Shown one piece after another: positions 40,736-52,374 of a stretch of DNA of 64,000 bases. How positions within the stretch are numbered: position 1 is the first letter of the stretch; each line of letters starts with the position of its first letter. The position numbers and the translations under genes are program-made. The notes under the pieces were generated by a model that made no database searches, was not told the DNA's origin, and was given only the letters and a program-made list of their open reading frames with translations. The DNA comes from an uncultured Desulfobulbus sp. (lineage in GTDB: Bacteria; Desulfobacterota; Desulfobulbia; Desulfobulbales; Desulfobulbaceae): NCBI RefSeq assembly GCF_963665445.1, contig NZ_OY762276.1, positions 2,617,501 through 2,681,500 of the forward strand. Reading direction: 5' to 3'.

Positions 40736-43281
40736 TACAATTCCATCTGTTGTTCCCAGAGTTTCTTGTAGAGCGGGCAATCCTGCAGGAGCCGCTGGTG
40801 CGGACCATGGCCAACCACCACCCCGCGATGGAGGACGATAATGCTGTCCGCATCCTTGAGCATGGAGAGCCGATGAGAGACAATGAGTACGGTGCGGTTC
40901 TTGGCGATCTGCACCAGGTTTTCGCGTATGATCCGTTCGCTTTCCGGATCCAGGGCACTGGTTGCCTCATCGAGGATAAGAATGTCAGGTGAGGTCAATA
41001 AAGCACGGGCTATGGCCAGGCGTTGACGCTGACCACCGGAAAGGTTCTTTGCACCTTCCTCCAGCATGGTGTCATACCCTTGCGGCAGGGTGACGATGAA
41101 CTCGTCGGCTCCTGCCATGAGGGCCGCCTGGATTATCTGTTCACGGGATGCTGCGGATTGCCCGGCACGGATGTTCTCTGCAACCGTGGCCCGAAAAAGG
41201 AAACTCTCCTGCAGCACCACGCCCATGTTCTGGCGTAAATGGGCGGTATCGATTTCATTGAGGTAGCAGTCATTGATCCTGATCGTGCCGGTTGAAGGGA
41301 AATAGGCCTTTTGCAGCATGCGGGTCAGGGTGGTCTTGCCGGAACCGGAAGGGCCGACAATGCCCAGGGTGGAGCCACTGGCAATGGTCATGGAAATTTC
41401 CTGCAGCACATTGGGCAGGTCAGGGCCATAGCGGAAACTGACCCTATCGAGAACGATATCGCCCCGCAACGAGGGCCGGGCACCATGGCGATCCGCCCCC
41501 CATTCCTGTTTGGCATTCATCACCAGTCCCAACTTTTCCACGGACAGGGCTGCCTCCTGGTATTGATGAATCAGACCAACCAGCCGCACAAGAGGCGAGG
41601 TGACTCGGCCAGCCAACATCTGGAAAGCGATCAGCGCACCCACGGTTATGCTCCCGTCAAAAACCAGGCTGGCCCCCATCCAGATAAGAATGACGGTCAT
41701 CATCCGTTCCAGGAATTGGGTCAGTGATTTGGCAGTAATCGAGATCTTGCCGACCCGGAATTGCATACTGACCGCGCGGGCCACCTTTTGCTCCCATTGC
41801 TGACGCAGCAAGGGCTCGATAGCCATGGCCTTGACCGTGGCCATGCCGTTGATGGTTTCCACCAGCATGGCCTGCCGCTGCCCTTCAGCCTCGTAGAGGG
41901 CGTTCAACCGTCGTTTGAACGGCACGATCAACACGCCGATGACCGTGGCGATCAACAGGGTGAAGACCAAAACGATGCCGGTGAGTGACAGGCTGTAGAA
42001 GAAGAGAAAAGGGAGAAAGACGAAGAGCGAACTCGCCTCCAGCATGGTGAGAAAGACATTGCCGGTGAGAAAGTTACGGATTTTTGCGGTTTGCTGCATA
42101 TGTTGGGTGAGGACACCGGCTGCCACATGCTCAAAGAAATCAAGCGGCAATTGCAGCAGATGCCGAAAGGTTCTCCCGGTGACGCGCAGATCGATTTTGT
42201 TGGTGGCATGAAGCAGGAGATAGTCGCGAAGGAAATCAAGCCCCGCATTCACCGCCAGCGCAGCGGCCATGCCGCAGCCCAGGGCATGCAAGGTGGTGAA
42301 GGCCTGGTTAACCAGAACCTTATCAATCACGATCTGAAAAAAGATCGGGGTGACCAGGGCGATGGCATTGATGAACAACACCGCCAGGGCGATATCGATA
42401 AAGGTCAGCTTCTGGCGGAGGATCTCGGGAATGAACCAGCGGAGGCTGAAGGGTTGGGACTCGTCGGTCAGCTTATACACCCGCTTGAGCACATACAGCT
42501 CACCGTCCCAGATGGTTTCGAACTCTTCGCGGGAGAGGCGGAGGTGGCTGCCACCGGCCCCGGCCAGCGGGTCATAGCAGGCGATCTGTATTGTATTTCC
42601 TTTGGGGTCGGCTTGCATTCCGGCCAGGACCACATGATGACCATTTTTGAGCCGGGCAATGGCCGGATAGGCCTTTTTCAGCTGAAGCAGTTCCTCCCAA
42701 TTCAAGCGCAACAATTTCGCCTTCAGCCCAAGTTCCTTGGCCATGCGCAGCAAGGTATCGGCAGGGATTTCGTTCTTGCTGAGACCATATTCATGAACCA
42801 AACGATCCTGGGTCAATTCTATTTTGTGTTCCCGTGCAACAATTGAGAAGCAGACCAGTGCGGTGTTGACCTGCTCGAAAGAGAGTATGCCACCGGCCCA
42901 GGCCTGGAGGAACCGTTGGAGCGGGACCTGTTCGTTTCGAGGGGGGCCGTCGCTTTGGGGTATTTGCAGGGTAACGGTTTTTGTCGTCTGCAGCTGAATA
43001 TCAGCAAGGATGACATATCGACCGTCCCGCAATTCCGCAATAACCGGCAGGGAGGGGATTTGGTTTAACGCGGGCCGCTGGATGATGGTTTGCAGCCCCA
43101 GGGAACGCGCCGTTTGCATGACGCGCTCGAGATTAAGTTTACGGCCTTCCGGTCCGGAAGCCGGTGTGATTGAGGCAAAGGGTGCGTCAACCTCTTCGCC
43201 AAAGCGCATCGCCAGCAGGTGGCAGCAGGCGAGGAAGTTGCCGTGGTGTTCGGTGGGTTCTTCTGATGTTTGATCCGACAT
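40735..43281 (-). CDS. HlyB-family type I secretion ABC transporter with two peptidase-like domains
   Basis: 848 residues, longer than the usual 700 or so. The extra length is a second N-terminal C39-like domain. By eye, both copies (about residues 12-140 and 145-275) lack a Cys at the catalytic position, so they look like CLD-type docking domains. The membrane domain follows (six helices, about 290-560), then the ATPase with Walker A VGPSGSGKTT, signature LSGGQRQRLAIARALL, Walker B ILILDEATSALD and the H-loop SHRLS. It should export the lipase-RTX protein with HlyD and an outer-membrane channel encoded elsewhere. Confidence 0.93.
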   Translation of the reverse strand: MSDQTSEEPTEHHGNFLACCHLLAMRFGEEVDAPFASITPASGPEGRKLNLERVMQTARSLGLQTIIQRPALNQIPSLPVIAELRDGRYVILADIQLQTTKTVTLQIPQSDGPPRNEQVPLQRFLQAWAGGILSFEQVNTALVCFSIVAREHKIELTQDRLVHEYGLSKNEIPADTLLRMAKELGLKAKLLRLNWEELLQLKKAYPAIARLKNGHHVVLAGMQADPKGNTIQIACYDPLAGAGGSHLRLSREEFETIWDGELYVLKRVYKLTDESQPFSLRWFIPEILRQKLTFIDIALAVLFINAIALVTPIFFQIVIDKVLVNQAFTTLHALGCGMAAALAVNAGLDFLRDYLLLHATNKIDLRVTGRTFRHLLQLPLDFFEHVAAGVLTQHMQQTAKIRNFLTGNVFLTMLEASSLFVFLPFLFFYSLSLTGIVLVFTLLIATVIGVLIVPFKRRLNALYEAEGQRQAMLVETINGMATVKAMAIEPLLRQQWEQKVARAVSMQFRVGKISITAKSLTQFLERMMTVILIWMGASLVFDGSITVGALIAFQMLAGRVTSPLVRLVGLIHQYQEAALSVEKLGLVMNAKQEWGADRHGARPSLRGDIVLDRVSFRYGPDLPNVLQEISMTIASGSTLGIVGPSGSGKTTLTRMLQKAYFPSTGTIRINDCYLNEIDTAHLRQNMGVVLQESFLFRATVAENIRAGQSAASREQIIQAALMAGADEFIVTLPQGYDTMLEEGAKNLSGGQRQRLAIARALLTSPDILILDEATSALDPESERIIRENLVQIAKNRTVLIVSHRLSMLKDADSIIVLHRGVVVGHGPHQRLLQDCPLYKKLWEQQMEL

Positions 43282-43336
43282 GGTGCGTATTCTCTGGTTG
43301 TCGTGTGAGCATGCTTCTCCTCAGGCAAAGGAGCGA

Positions 43337-43372
43337 GAAAAAGGCGCCGTTTCCGCATTCGGAAACGGCGCC
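43337..43372 (-). terminator. Strong hairpin terminator between the RTX gene and hlyB
   Basis: A perfect 13-bp stem (GGCGCCGTTTCCG at 43343-43355 and its inverse at 43360-43372) with a 4-nt loop is followed on the transcribed strand by TTTTTCTC. It lies just after the RTX stop and about 60 bp before hlyB, so only part of the RTX transcription should reach the exporter genes. Confidence 0.9.
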
Positions 43373-43398
43373 TTGGTTGGCCGACTGTGCGTCTGGAA

Positions 43399-46300
43399 CT
43401 ACGCCACAACCAGAAAATCGTTGGCCGATACCTCGGGTTTATTGCTCAGGGAGGCGAATTGGACAGCGGCTCCCTCACCACTACCGTCGGCATCGTACAG
43501 CAGTGCACCGGATGAGGTGTTGTAAAGGATGTAATCGTTGTCGTCCTGGGCTGAACCCGTGGAGTTGGCACAGAAGAGGGCCGAACTGAGCGTCCCTTCA
43601 TCTGTAAGGGAGGTGAAGACGGATTTGCTCAACTCCAGGACATCCTCACCGCTGACAAAGTCGGACAAGACAAGTACGGATCCACTCTCGCTGGATGAAG
43701 TGGTGCTTGCCTGTTCGATGGGCAGCGAGGCTGCGGGAATACCATACCCACCGGAGGGCTGAATATAGCTGAGCTGATGTTCCGAATCCAGGAACCAATC
43801 CAGGACCGTGACGGAACCGGCTTCACCGTCATCAATATTGACCAGTAGGTCATCGCCGGTCTGCACGTACGTGAGGCGATCCGCAGTGATGTCATCGGTA
43901 AAAATCAACCAATCCGTACCACCACCTTCATTGATGATGGTGTCGTTCCCCGAACCGGCACGGTAGACATAAATATCGTTGCCGCTGCCGCCACTGAGCA
44001 CATCGTCTCCGGCATCACCTCCGAGTTGATCATCACCGGCACCACCTAATTGGGTGTCGTTGCCCGATCCGCCATCCAGGTAATCGCTGCCATCTCCGGC
44101 AACCAGCCAGTCGTTGCCGCCAAGGCCGAACAGCTGATCGTCTCCTGCAAGTCCTTGCAGCAGATCATTACCGCTGGAACCGACGATCTGACTTCCGGTG
44201 GCCGCACCGGTCACCACCATGTCAAAGGTACTCTCATCAGGAACCGTCAGGAGATCATCGTCCCCGCCATCATCCGGTGGCACGGTGAACAGGGCATTGA
44301 TCTGCGCAGCAGAGATACTACTCTCACCATCGGGTTGGATATAACTCAGCTGATTCTCTCCACCCTGGAACCAGTTGCTCACCGTGACCTGGGTTGCCGA
44401 GTTCTCGTCAACACGAATGATCAGGTCGTCTTCCGATTGGATGAAGCTCAGGCGATCACTGGTAATCCCGTCGTCAAAAATAAGCCAGTCCGTTCCCCCA
44501 CCGGTATTGATGATGGTATCCGCCCCGGCCCCGGCCCGGTAGACATAGATGTCGTTATCGCTACCACCAACCAGGATATCATCACCGGCATCGCCTCCGA
44601 GTTGGTCGGCACCTGCGCCACCATTCTGCACGTCATTGCCTGCGCCGCCGTCCAGGTAGTCGTTTCCATCGCCACCATTCAACTCGTCATCACCGGCCAG
44701 TCCGAACAGTTGATCATCTCCTGCATAGGCATTGAGCTGATCCGCACCGCTCGTTCCGACGAGTTGCTCAGCAGCCGTCGTCCCTTCGACAACCGTATCA
44801 AAATCCCCTGCAGGGGGATCCTCGGTCAAGAGGGCCTCAATCTGGGCTGCGGAGATGCCATTGCCTCCGTATGGCTGGATATACTCAATGCGGTTGTCGG
44901 TATCGGTGAACCAGTTGAGCACGGTCACCTGATCATCCGTTCCATCGACATCGATCACCAGGTTGTCGTCAACCCGGCTGAAGACAAGCGTATCAAGGGT
45001 CAGGCCTGTATCAAAAAGCAACCAATCGGTCCCGCCACCACTGTTGTCGATGGTTTCAGCACCATAACCGGAACGGAAGACATACACATCGTTTCCGCTG
45101 CCGCCATACAACATGTCGTTGCCGGTTCCGCCATCGAGCTGATCGTCCCCTGAACCGCCAAGCAACCAGTCGTCACCGCCTTGGCCAAAGAGATAATCAT
45201 TGCCTTCATACCCGCGTAGGGAATCGTTGCCGGACGTTCCAAGCAGCTGCTCACCATCCGAAGTTCCATAGAGTTGTTGATCAAACACGACCTCAGCCGG
45301 GATCTCGATGCCGTCGGCCTCAGGATTATCCGGCGGGAACATCCGATTGATCGTTGCCGCTGTGATGCCATTGGCTCCAGAGGGCTGGATGGCATAGAGC
45401 TGGTACTGCTGGCCCAGGAACCAGTTACCGATAACGACCTGGTGGTTTTCGTCGCCGTCAACCCGGACAATCAGGTCGTCATCCGATTTGATAAAGCTCA
45501 GGCGATCGGCAGTCAGATCGTCGGTAAACAGCAGCCAATCCGAACCGCCATCGCTGTTGTCGATCTGGTAGACGCCCGCATCGGAACGGTAGACATAGGT
45601 ATCATTGCCCAAGCCGCCACGGAGAAAATTATCACCGCTTCCGCCATCGAGCTGGTCGTCGCCGTCTTCACCATACAGGCTGTCGTCTCCGGACCCACCT
45701 TCCAAATAATCATCGCCCGTGCCGCCAAGCAAGATGTCCTGGCCTTCGTCACCAAACAAGGCATCATCACCAGCATTACCGATTAATGAATCGTCGCCTT
45801 CAAGTCCCCATAAATTATTGGCGACATCATTACCGGTGATGATGTTATCAAGGGCATTTCCATTACCCCGGTATGCAGTTCCGGCAAGAGTAAGATTTTC
45901 AACGTTATCGGAAAGCAGGTACAGGGTGTCATAGCTGCGAATTTCCGTATCGACCCCTTGATTTGCCTCTTCTGTAATAGAGTCACCCTCCACATCCGTC
46001 AGGTAGGTGTCATTCCCGGAACCACCTATCATGGTGTCCACACCAGCGCCACCCTCAAGCCTGTTATCGCCGCTATTGCCCTCCAAATAATTATCCTGTT
46101 CATTACCAATGGCATCGACATTGGCTGAACCGGTGAGGATGGCGTTTTCAACATAGGTATCGAGCGTTATGCCAAGGGTACTCCTGATAGTGTCGTATCC
46201 TCCCCCTGCCAGCTCAACCACAACATCGCCTGCATCATCAACCTCGTAGATGTCATTGCCATCACCGCCTTCCATATGATCACTGCCTAGGCCGCCAATC

Positions 46301-49300
46301 AGGGTGTCATCTCCTCCCAAACCAAGAAGGATATTGTCGGCATCATTACCAGTGATGGTGTTACTCTGTAAATTACCGGTCCCTTGAATGATAGATCCAC
46401 TTAAAACCAGATACTCAACAAAGTCGGACAATTCTGCCGAAGTTTCATAGCCACGGATCTCTGTATCCATGCCTTGGCTGGCAGTTTCTATAATAGAATC
46501 GCCTTCATCGGAGGTCAGATAGGTATCATCACCGGCCCCGCCCTCCAGGGTGTCGGCTCCAGAGCCGCCATCCAGTATATTATTGGCACTGTTACCAATT
46601 ATGTGGTTACTCAACTCATTCCCTGTTCCGTTGATAACAGCCGTACCAGTCAGGACCAGGTTTTCTAGGTTCTCCCCAAGGGAATACGAAACGGAACTCT
46701 CAACAGTATCGGTTCCCTCATCGCTGTTTTCAACAAGGGTATCCTCCAGATTTTCCACTTCGTAGGTATCATTACCCAAACCGCCAGCCAGCAAATCTGT
46801 ACCAAGACCGCCTATAAGTCTATCATCGCCGTCACCACCTCGAAGCTCATCGTTGCCATCAAGACCGCTCAGGGTATTATTTCCACTGTTGCCCTGCAGT
46901 AGGTTGCCTCCGGTATTGCCCGTGGCATTTATATCCGAGGTACCTGTTAGGGTAAGATTCTCAACATTATCGGCAAGTTCTGTACTGATGGAGCTTTCAA
47001 CCAGGTCAACACCTTCATCAACCAGTTCGACGACTATGTCGTTTGCATTATCCACCACGTAGGTATCGTTGCCGGTTCCACCGATCATTTGATCGCTTCC
47101 AAGACCACCAATCAACGAGTCGTCACCCGCACCGCCGTACAGAATATCGTTGCCCGCCTGACCATCGAGTTGATTATTGTACTCGTTGCCCGTCAAAGTA
47201 TTGGCAAGGTCGTTTCCCGTACCGATTAAGGCTTGAGCCCCGAGTAAGGAAAGGTTCTCTATATTGTCTGCAAGATTATAGTTAACGGTCGCGGTGACGG
47301 TATCACTCCCGTTGCCTGCATCTTCGATGAGAATGTCAGCCACATCATCCACAAGGTATTGGTCGTCACCCGCGCCACCGATTAGGGTATCCGCGCCAAC
47401 ACCACCGTCCAAGAGATCGTCACCAGCGTTACCGACCAAGGTGTCGGCACCGGCAAGACCATACAGGCTGTTGTTCTGGGAGTTTCCTTCAAGAGTGTTG
47501 TCCAGTTCGTTTCCTGTGCCGATAAGAGCTGTAGATTCTTCAGCCAGTTGCAGATTTTCGATGTTGGTCTCAAGGGTGTAGTTCAATGAAGCAATAACGA
47601 GGTCCTGGCCTTCATCAACCTGCTCGGTCAGGGTATCATCGGTGCTGTCAACTATATAGATGTCATCATCAAGGCCACCGACAAGGGTGTCTGTTCCAAG
47701 ACCTCCGGTCAGCACATCATTACCGGCTCCGCCATACAGGGTGTCATTCCCATCCCCACCAAACAACTGGTCAGCACCAGCTTCACCATCAAGTGTATCA
47801 TCGCCCTCATCGCCATAGAGGATGTCATGGTCGGCTCCGCCAAACAGTTGGTCGTTATCCTCATTGCCGTGGAGTGTATCATCGCCAGCTTCACCATAAA
47901 GGACATCAAGGCCGACACTACCAGAAAGCAGGTCAGCACCTTCCCCGCCAGAAAGAATATCGTCACCGCTATCTCCGGTGATGGTATCATCGCCGTCTCC
48001 GCCATATAGGGTGTCAATACCTGTCCCGCCATTTATGGTATCGTTGCCTGCCTCACCGTAAACGGTATCATCGCCGTCTCCAGCCAAAATGATGTCATTG
48101 CCCTCTCCGGCATACGCCATGTCGTTACCGGTTCCGAGATCCAACTGATCGTCCCCGCCACGGCTGTCAACGGTATCATCACCGGCCAAGGCATTGATGT
48201 TATCGCGGCCAGAGGTACCGGTGATGCTGTCTGCTTCTTCGGTAGCTGGAAGGTCGATGCCGACTGCGGCAATAACCTCAGCCACACTCATGATTTGTCC
48301 GTCGGAGAATTCGATGGTCTCAATTGGTGTGGTCGCAGCCAGGTTATCGTAATCCACTCCGTCGATATGCAATTCATCCCCTGGTTCACCACTGCTGATC
48401 ATCAGGGAGCCAAGCGACAGGGAGATCGAACTTAGGTTAATCCCGCCTTGAAACACTATCTTGTTGTGGTCATCGCTAGTATCGACAATGTGCTTGAGTC
48501 CGCTGCCTCGAGATATGTAATAGGTGTCGTCCCCGGCCCCTCCTGCTAGGATATCGGACCCGGTTCCACCATAAAGGAAGTCATTGCCTTCTCCGCCGTA
48601 GAGAAAATCGTCACCAATGCCACCATAGAGGCGATCATCGCCATTATCACCGTACAGCGTGTCGTTACCATTGCCACCGACCAGGACATCGTTTCCACCT
48701 CCTCCGGAAAGCGTATCATTCCCAGTTAAGGAACTGATAGCACTTGAATTGGATTCATCCTCGCCAGCCAACCAATCATCGCCATCACCACCGTTGAGTT
48801 CATCATCACCAGCTTGGCCGTAGAGAGAATCCGCACCATCTCCGCCGTAAAGAGTGTCGTTGTCGTTGCCGCCATAAAGCCGGTCATCGTCTTCGTCACC
48901 GGAAAGGATATCTGCCCCATTACCGCCAACCAGGACATCGGAGCCTAAGCCGCCATAAATGGTATCGTTTCCTGTCAGAGAACTCACAACACCAGCATTG
49001 GATTCATCCTCGCCAGCCAGCCAGTCATCACCAGCGCCACCATGGAGTTCATCATCGCCAGCTTGACCGAACAGGTAGTCTGCATCATCTCCACCATCAA
49101 GGCAGTCATTACCTTCCCCACCTTGCAGCTGATCCTCACCGGCTCCACCATACAGTGCATCATCACCTGTCTGGCCAAAAAGAATGTCATTCCCGTCATC
49201 CCCAAATAGACGATCATCTCCTTCAGCGCCCTGTAATTGATCGTCTCCACTGCCGCCGTACAGGATATCGTTACCGGAGCCCGAGGAATCAATATTATCC

Positions 49301-50859
49301 CCCAAGAGCAAATCATTGCCGTCGCCGCCATCAAGGATGTCATCGCCCTCACCGCCAGTGAGGGTATCCTGTTCCGAGCCACCAAGCAGGGTATCCTTAC
49401 CATATCCACCGGATAGAAAATCCCGGCCTGCACCACCGTCAAGCACATCATCGCCGGAAACGTTCTCGTCGAGATTGTTAAAGACCGAAACTGTGGAGCT
49501 GGTTAAGCCAATTGGAACTCCATTTTCATTGAAGGTTACAGAAAATGTGTAACTCTCGCCGATATCCAGAAAAGATCCGGAGAAGCCGCCATCACCATAA
49601 AGAACGTCATCCCCCTCTCCTCCTGTAAGGAAATCCTTGCCTGCCCCGCCGATCAGGAGATCGCTGCCATCCTCACCCGACAAAATATCCCTACCGATCA
49701 CCCCAAAGAGAACGTCCTGATCGTCGCCGCCCAGCAAGGTGTCATCAGCGTACGAACCCAGCAGAAAATCATTACCAGTCCCCCCCTCTAAAAGGTCACC
49801 ACTATATGCATCAGCACTTTGGGTATAATCCAATGCCCCCTGGAGCATATCGTTGCCGGAACCGCCGATGAGGTGGTCGGATCCATTGAGTCCGAAGAGA
49901 CGGTCGTCACCTGCATCACCGTCGATGTACAGCGTCTCATCTGCGCCGACTTGGTTGGCGTAGAGGTTATGAAAATCCCATTCATCATCTTGAAAATGTT
50001 CTGTTAGTTGAATAAGTGCGAGGTAATCGTCACCATCATAAAAAGGTTCGCTATTATTGCTGGTTATACCAAGCGTATACATACCGGAACCTTCATAATA
50101 GAGGAGGTCTGAAGAGGTTGTACCGGTAAGGGAGTGGTCAAAACCATCAGAAGGGGCATCGTCCAGATTAATTCCAAAGTCACCATTGACGAAATCTTCA
50201 GGGGCACTTTGGTTACCAAATGTGACACAGGTTGTTCCATCGATGCTCAGGGTGGTGGACGTACCGAAGCTCAGTGTTAATTCTTGGTTGTTGAAATTGA
50301 GCACGTAGGTGCTGGTACCGGTAATTTGCGTAAATACCCCACCAATCACTTTGCCATTAACTTTGAGGATATTGCCACCATCATCGACTATGGTATCGTT
50401 GCCATCCCCAGTGTTAATGATGTACGTATCAACGCCAGCACCACCGGTCAGAGTGTCATCACCAGCTCCACCTATCAGGATATCTGCGCCATCATCACCA
50501 AAAATATTGTCGTTTTCACTGGTGCCGGTAATGGTGTCAGCACCACCTCCGCCACGGATCTCTGCAATATTTGTTACTGAAACCCCTGTTAGATCGATAG
50601 TATCGCTATCATCAGTGCCACTAATGGTATTGGTTCCCCCTCCACCATCAATATTTTCTATAGAGTCGCTGACAAGCAACTCGTGGACACGAATGGTATC
50701 ATCTCCAGCACTTCCGAGGATAATGTCGGTATCTTCACCACCGATAAATTTATCATAGTCAGTGTCCTGGCCCTGGACATAAAAAGTGTCGTCTCCTGAT
50801 CCTCCGATTAGGGTATCTTGCCCGAGGCCTCCTTCCAGGTAATCAGCCCCACCATACCC
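43399..50859 (-). pseudogene. RTX-repeat part of a giant lipase-RTX gene, separated from its start by a mini-element
   Basis: About 2,486 codons that originally continued the lipase frame ending at 51033. The product is dominated by RTX calcium-binding nonapeptides (GGxGxDxLx) in long arrays, with repeated [17 protein letters not shown] modules in the middle. At the C terminus four modules of about 120 residues each combine RTX repeats with a GGGTDWLIF...NWF...ISAAQI unit (haemolysin-related domain). The last 100 residues ([33 protein letters not shown]) are the usual type I secretion signal. A GTG at 50934 inside the mini-element could restart translation, but without the lipase domain. Confidence 0.88.
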
Positions 50860-50867
50860 CTTCAAAG

Positions 50868-51024
50868 GTAAGCGATCACGGGGCACCGAATCTGCGGTGT
50901 TATCGGCCTGTTTACGTACAGATGTACGCTGCACAGACCGATGCCTTGCATCTCCGGCCCCCCATAATCGCTTACAAATTCAGGGGTAACCGATAATTAT
51001 TGGGCTCACCCCATGATCGGTTAC
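50868..51024. mobile_element. 157-bp IS66-like mini-element or remnant splitting the lipase-RTX gene
   Basis: The segment starts GTAAGCGATCACGGGG and ends in the complement of GTAACCGATCATGGGG, so its ends are related inverted repeats and resemble the ends of the IS66-type element at 53145. It is flanked by a perfect 8-bp repeat CTTCAAAG (50860-50867 and 51025-51032). Two further end-like sequences meet inside it (complement of GTAAGCGATTATGGG ending at 50975, and GTAACCGAT from 50986), as if a nested element had decayed. Insert plus one duplication is 165 bp, a multiple of three, with a single in-frame TGA. Confidence 0.82.
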
Positions 51025-52374
51025 CTTCAAAGTATCATTTCCGTCCATACCGTACAGGTGATCAATTTCATCTTCACCTTCCAATAATTCTCCTTCAAGA
51101 TTTCCAAAAAGATATTGACTATCGTCTTGAAAACTCATCATTCCGTTATCAACGGTACGAGAAATACCAAGGCGGTAATCAACAAAATCTATATCTGGAT
51201 CAAAATTCGAGACAGTTTCGTTAGGATGGGCAATGTAATATAAAAATTTAGCTCGATCCTCGATGTATTTATCAGAATAGTATTCTTCATCAATATCTGA
51301 ATATCCTGGTTGGTCTCCAGATATTGAAAAGCAAGACAGTTCATTTAGTGCAAAAATAACAGAATTGTCATTTTTTGAGTCGACAATTAACATTGAAACA
51401 GATTTGTCAGATAGTGATGTAACTGACAAGTTCGAAATACCATTATTGTTAACATATGCTGTCAGTTCTAACGCTAAATCGACAGGATCTTGCATTGTGT
51501 CCGCATGAGCCTGAAATATATCATTTACGATGACCAAGACTCTGGCATCAGACATGCATTCCATAAAAGATGAAAACAGATCAACTTCGTCGGTACATGT
51601 AATTGTTGAAAATAAATTGTATATGGCCAACGTAGATGTTAATTGAACAATACTGTGAGCTGGAAGTACAGATTTGTTATCTACAGATATAACGATTGGC
51701 TGAGAAATTGATAACCCTACCGAAGAAACAGCATCACCTGTCGCGACTATGTTGGAAATCGGTAAAATATCAGGAATATTTATCGCGCTATCTGGTGAGA
51801 GCGCAGAAGATATGGCCTCAAGAATATTTCCGCCAACACCAGTTACCCCAGGCGCATTATAAATATATGTTTCAGATATTTTTTCAGAATATTCAAGCGC
51901 CAAATTAGTTGCCAGAAAACCACCAAGCGAGTGCCCGCATACCGAGAAATCGGACCTGAGAGTACCATCGTCGATCCATTTCTGTACCTGTGCTGAAAGC
52001 GCTGCGTATTGACCCTGGAATTCACTCGTGCCAAGCAGGAGAATATCAATAACATCTGTTGCAATGTCATCAAGATCGCTCAACTCAGTTCCTCGAACTG
52101 CAACAACTTGCTCTCCAGATATATTTTCAAAAATGGTTACAGATAATCCTGTATTTTTTTGCCCCAGGTACTCATGCCCAAATTCATCAATGTATGTATA
52201 ATCAACCATACCGTCATATCGAACTACAACATTCCAGGTATCGGCAAATACTTGTGACTGGGCAAGAGTCATACCTATATTTTTAAGTTTATCAATATCT
52301 GGTTTTCCAGTTTTTAGATCAGCATATGCAGCTAATGAAAGCTCAGAATATAAAAAATAATTATTGATACTCAT
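50980..52374 (-). CDS. N-terminal lipase part of the split lipase-RTX protein
   Basis: 464 codons, of which the first 450 are original. An alpha/beta-hydrolase domain of the class 3 lipase kind is visible: VAVRGTE near residues 92-98 and the nucleophile elbow GHSLGG at 147-152, with Ser149 as the likely nucleophile. The first RTX-type repeat starts near the end (LYGMDGNDTLK). The last 14 residues (VTDHGVSPIIIGYP) and the TGA come from the 157-bp insertion. As it stands the product has no secretion signal, so it would stay inside the cell. The ATG overlaps the stop of the upstream membrane protein. Confidence 0.85.
   Translation of the reverse strand: MSINNYFLYSELSLAAYADLKTGKPDIDKLKNIGMTLAQSQVFADTWNVVVRYDGMVDYTYIDEFGHEYLGQKNTGLSVTIFENISGEQVVAVRGTELSDLDDIATDVIDILLLGTSEFQGQYAALSAQVQKWIDDGTLRSDFSVCGHSLGGFLATNLALEYSEKISETYIYNAPGVTGVGGNILEAISSALSPDSAINIPDILPISNIVATGDAVSSVGLSISQPIVISVDNKSVLPAHSIVQLTSTLAIYNLFSTITCTDEVDLFSSFMECMSDARVLVIVNDIFQAHADTMQDPVDLALELTAYVNNNGISNLSVTSLSDKSVSMLIVDSKNDNSVIFALNELSCFSISGDQPGYSDIDEEYYSDKYIEDRAKFLYYIAHPNETVSNFDPDIDFVDYRLGISRTVDNGMMSFQDDSQYLFGNLEGELLEGEDEIDHLYGMDGNDTLKVTDHGVSPIIIGYP

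Noticed and set aside
44050-45153. Long rightward open frame (367 codons) opposite the RTX gene
   Set aside because: It is the complement of periodic RTX repeats, which keep several frames open by composition. No ribosome site or domain; many similar shorter frames occur throughout 43.5-50.8 kb.
43399-50859. RTX coding repeats as a DNA satellite or CRISPR
   Set aside because: The periodicity is that of the GGxGxDxLx peptide in one continuous frame.
50980-50982. In-frame TGA as a selenocysteine codon
   Set aside because: The codon lies in inserted, element-derived DNA, and the frame before and after it is not conserved protein. A plain stop is the simpler reading.
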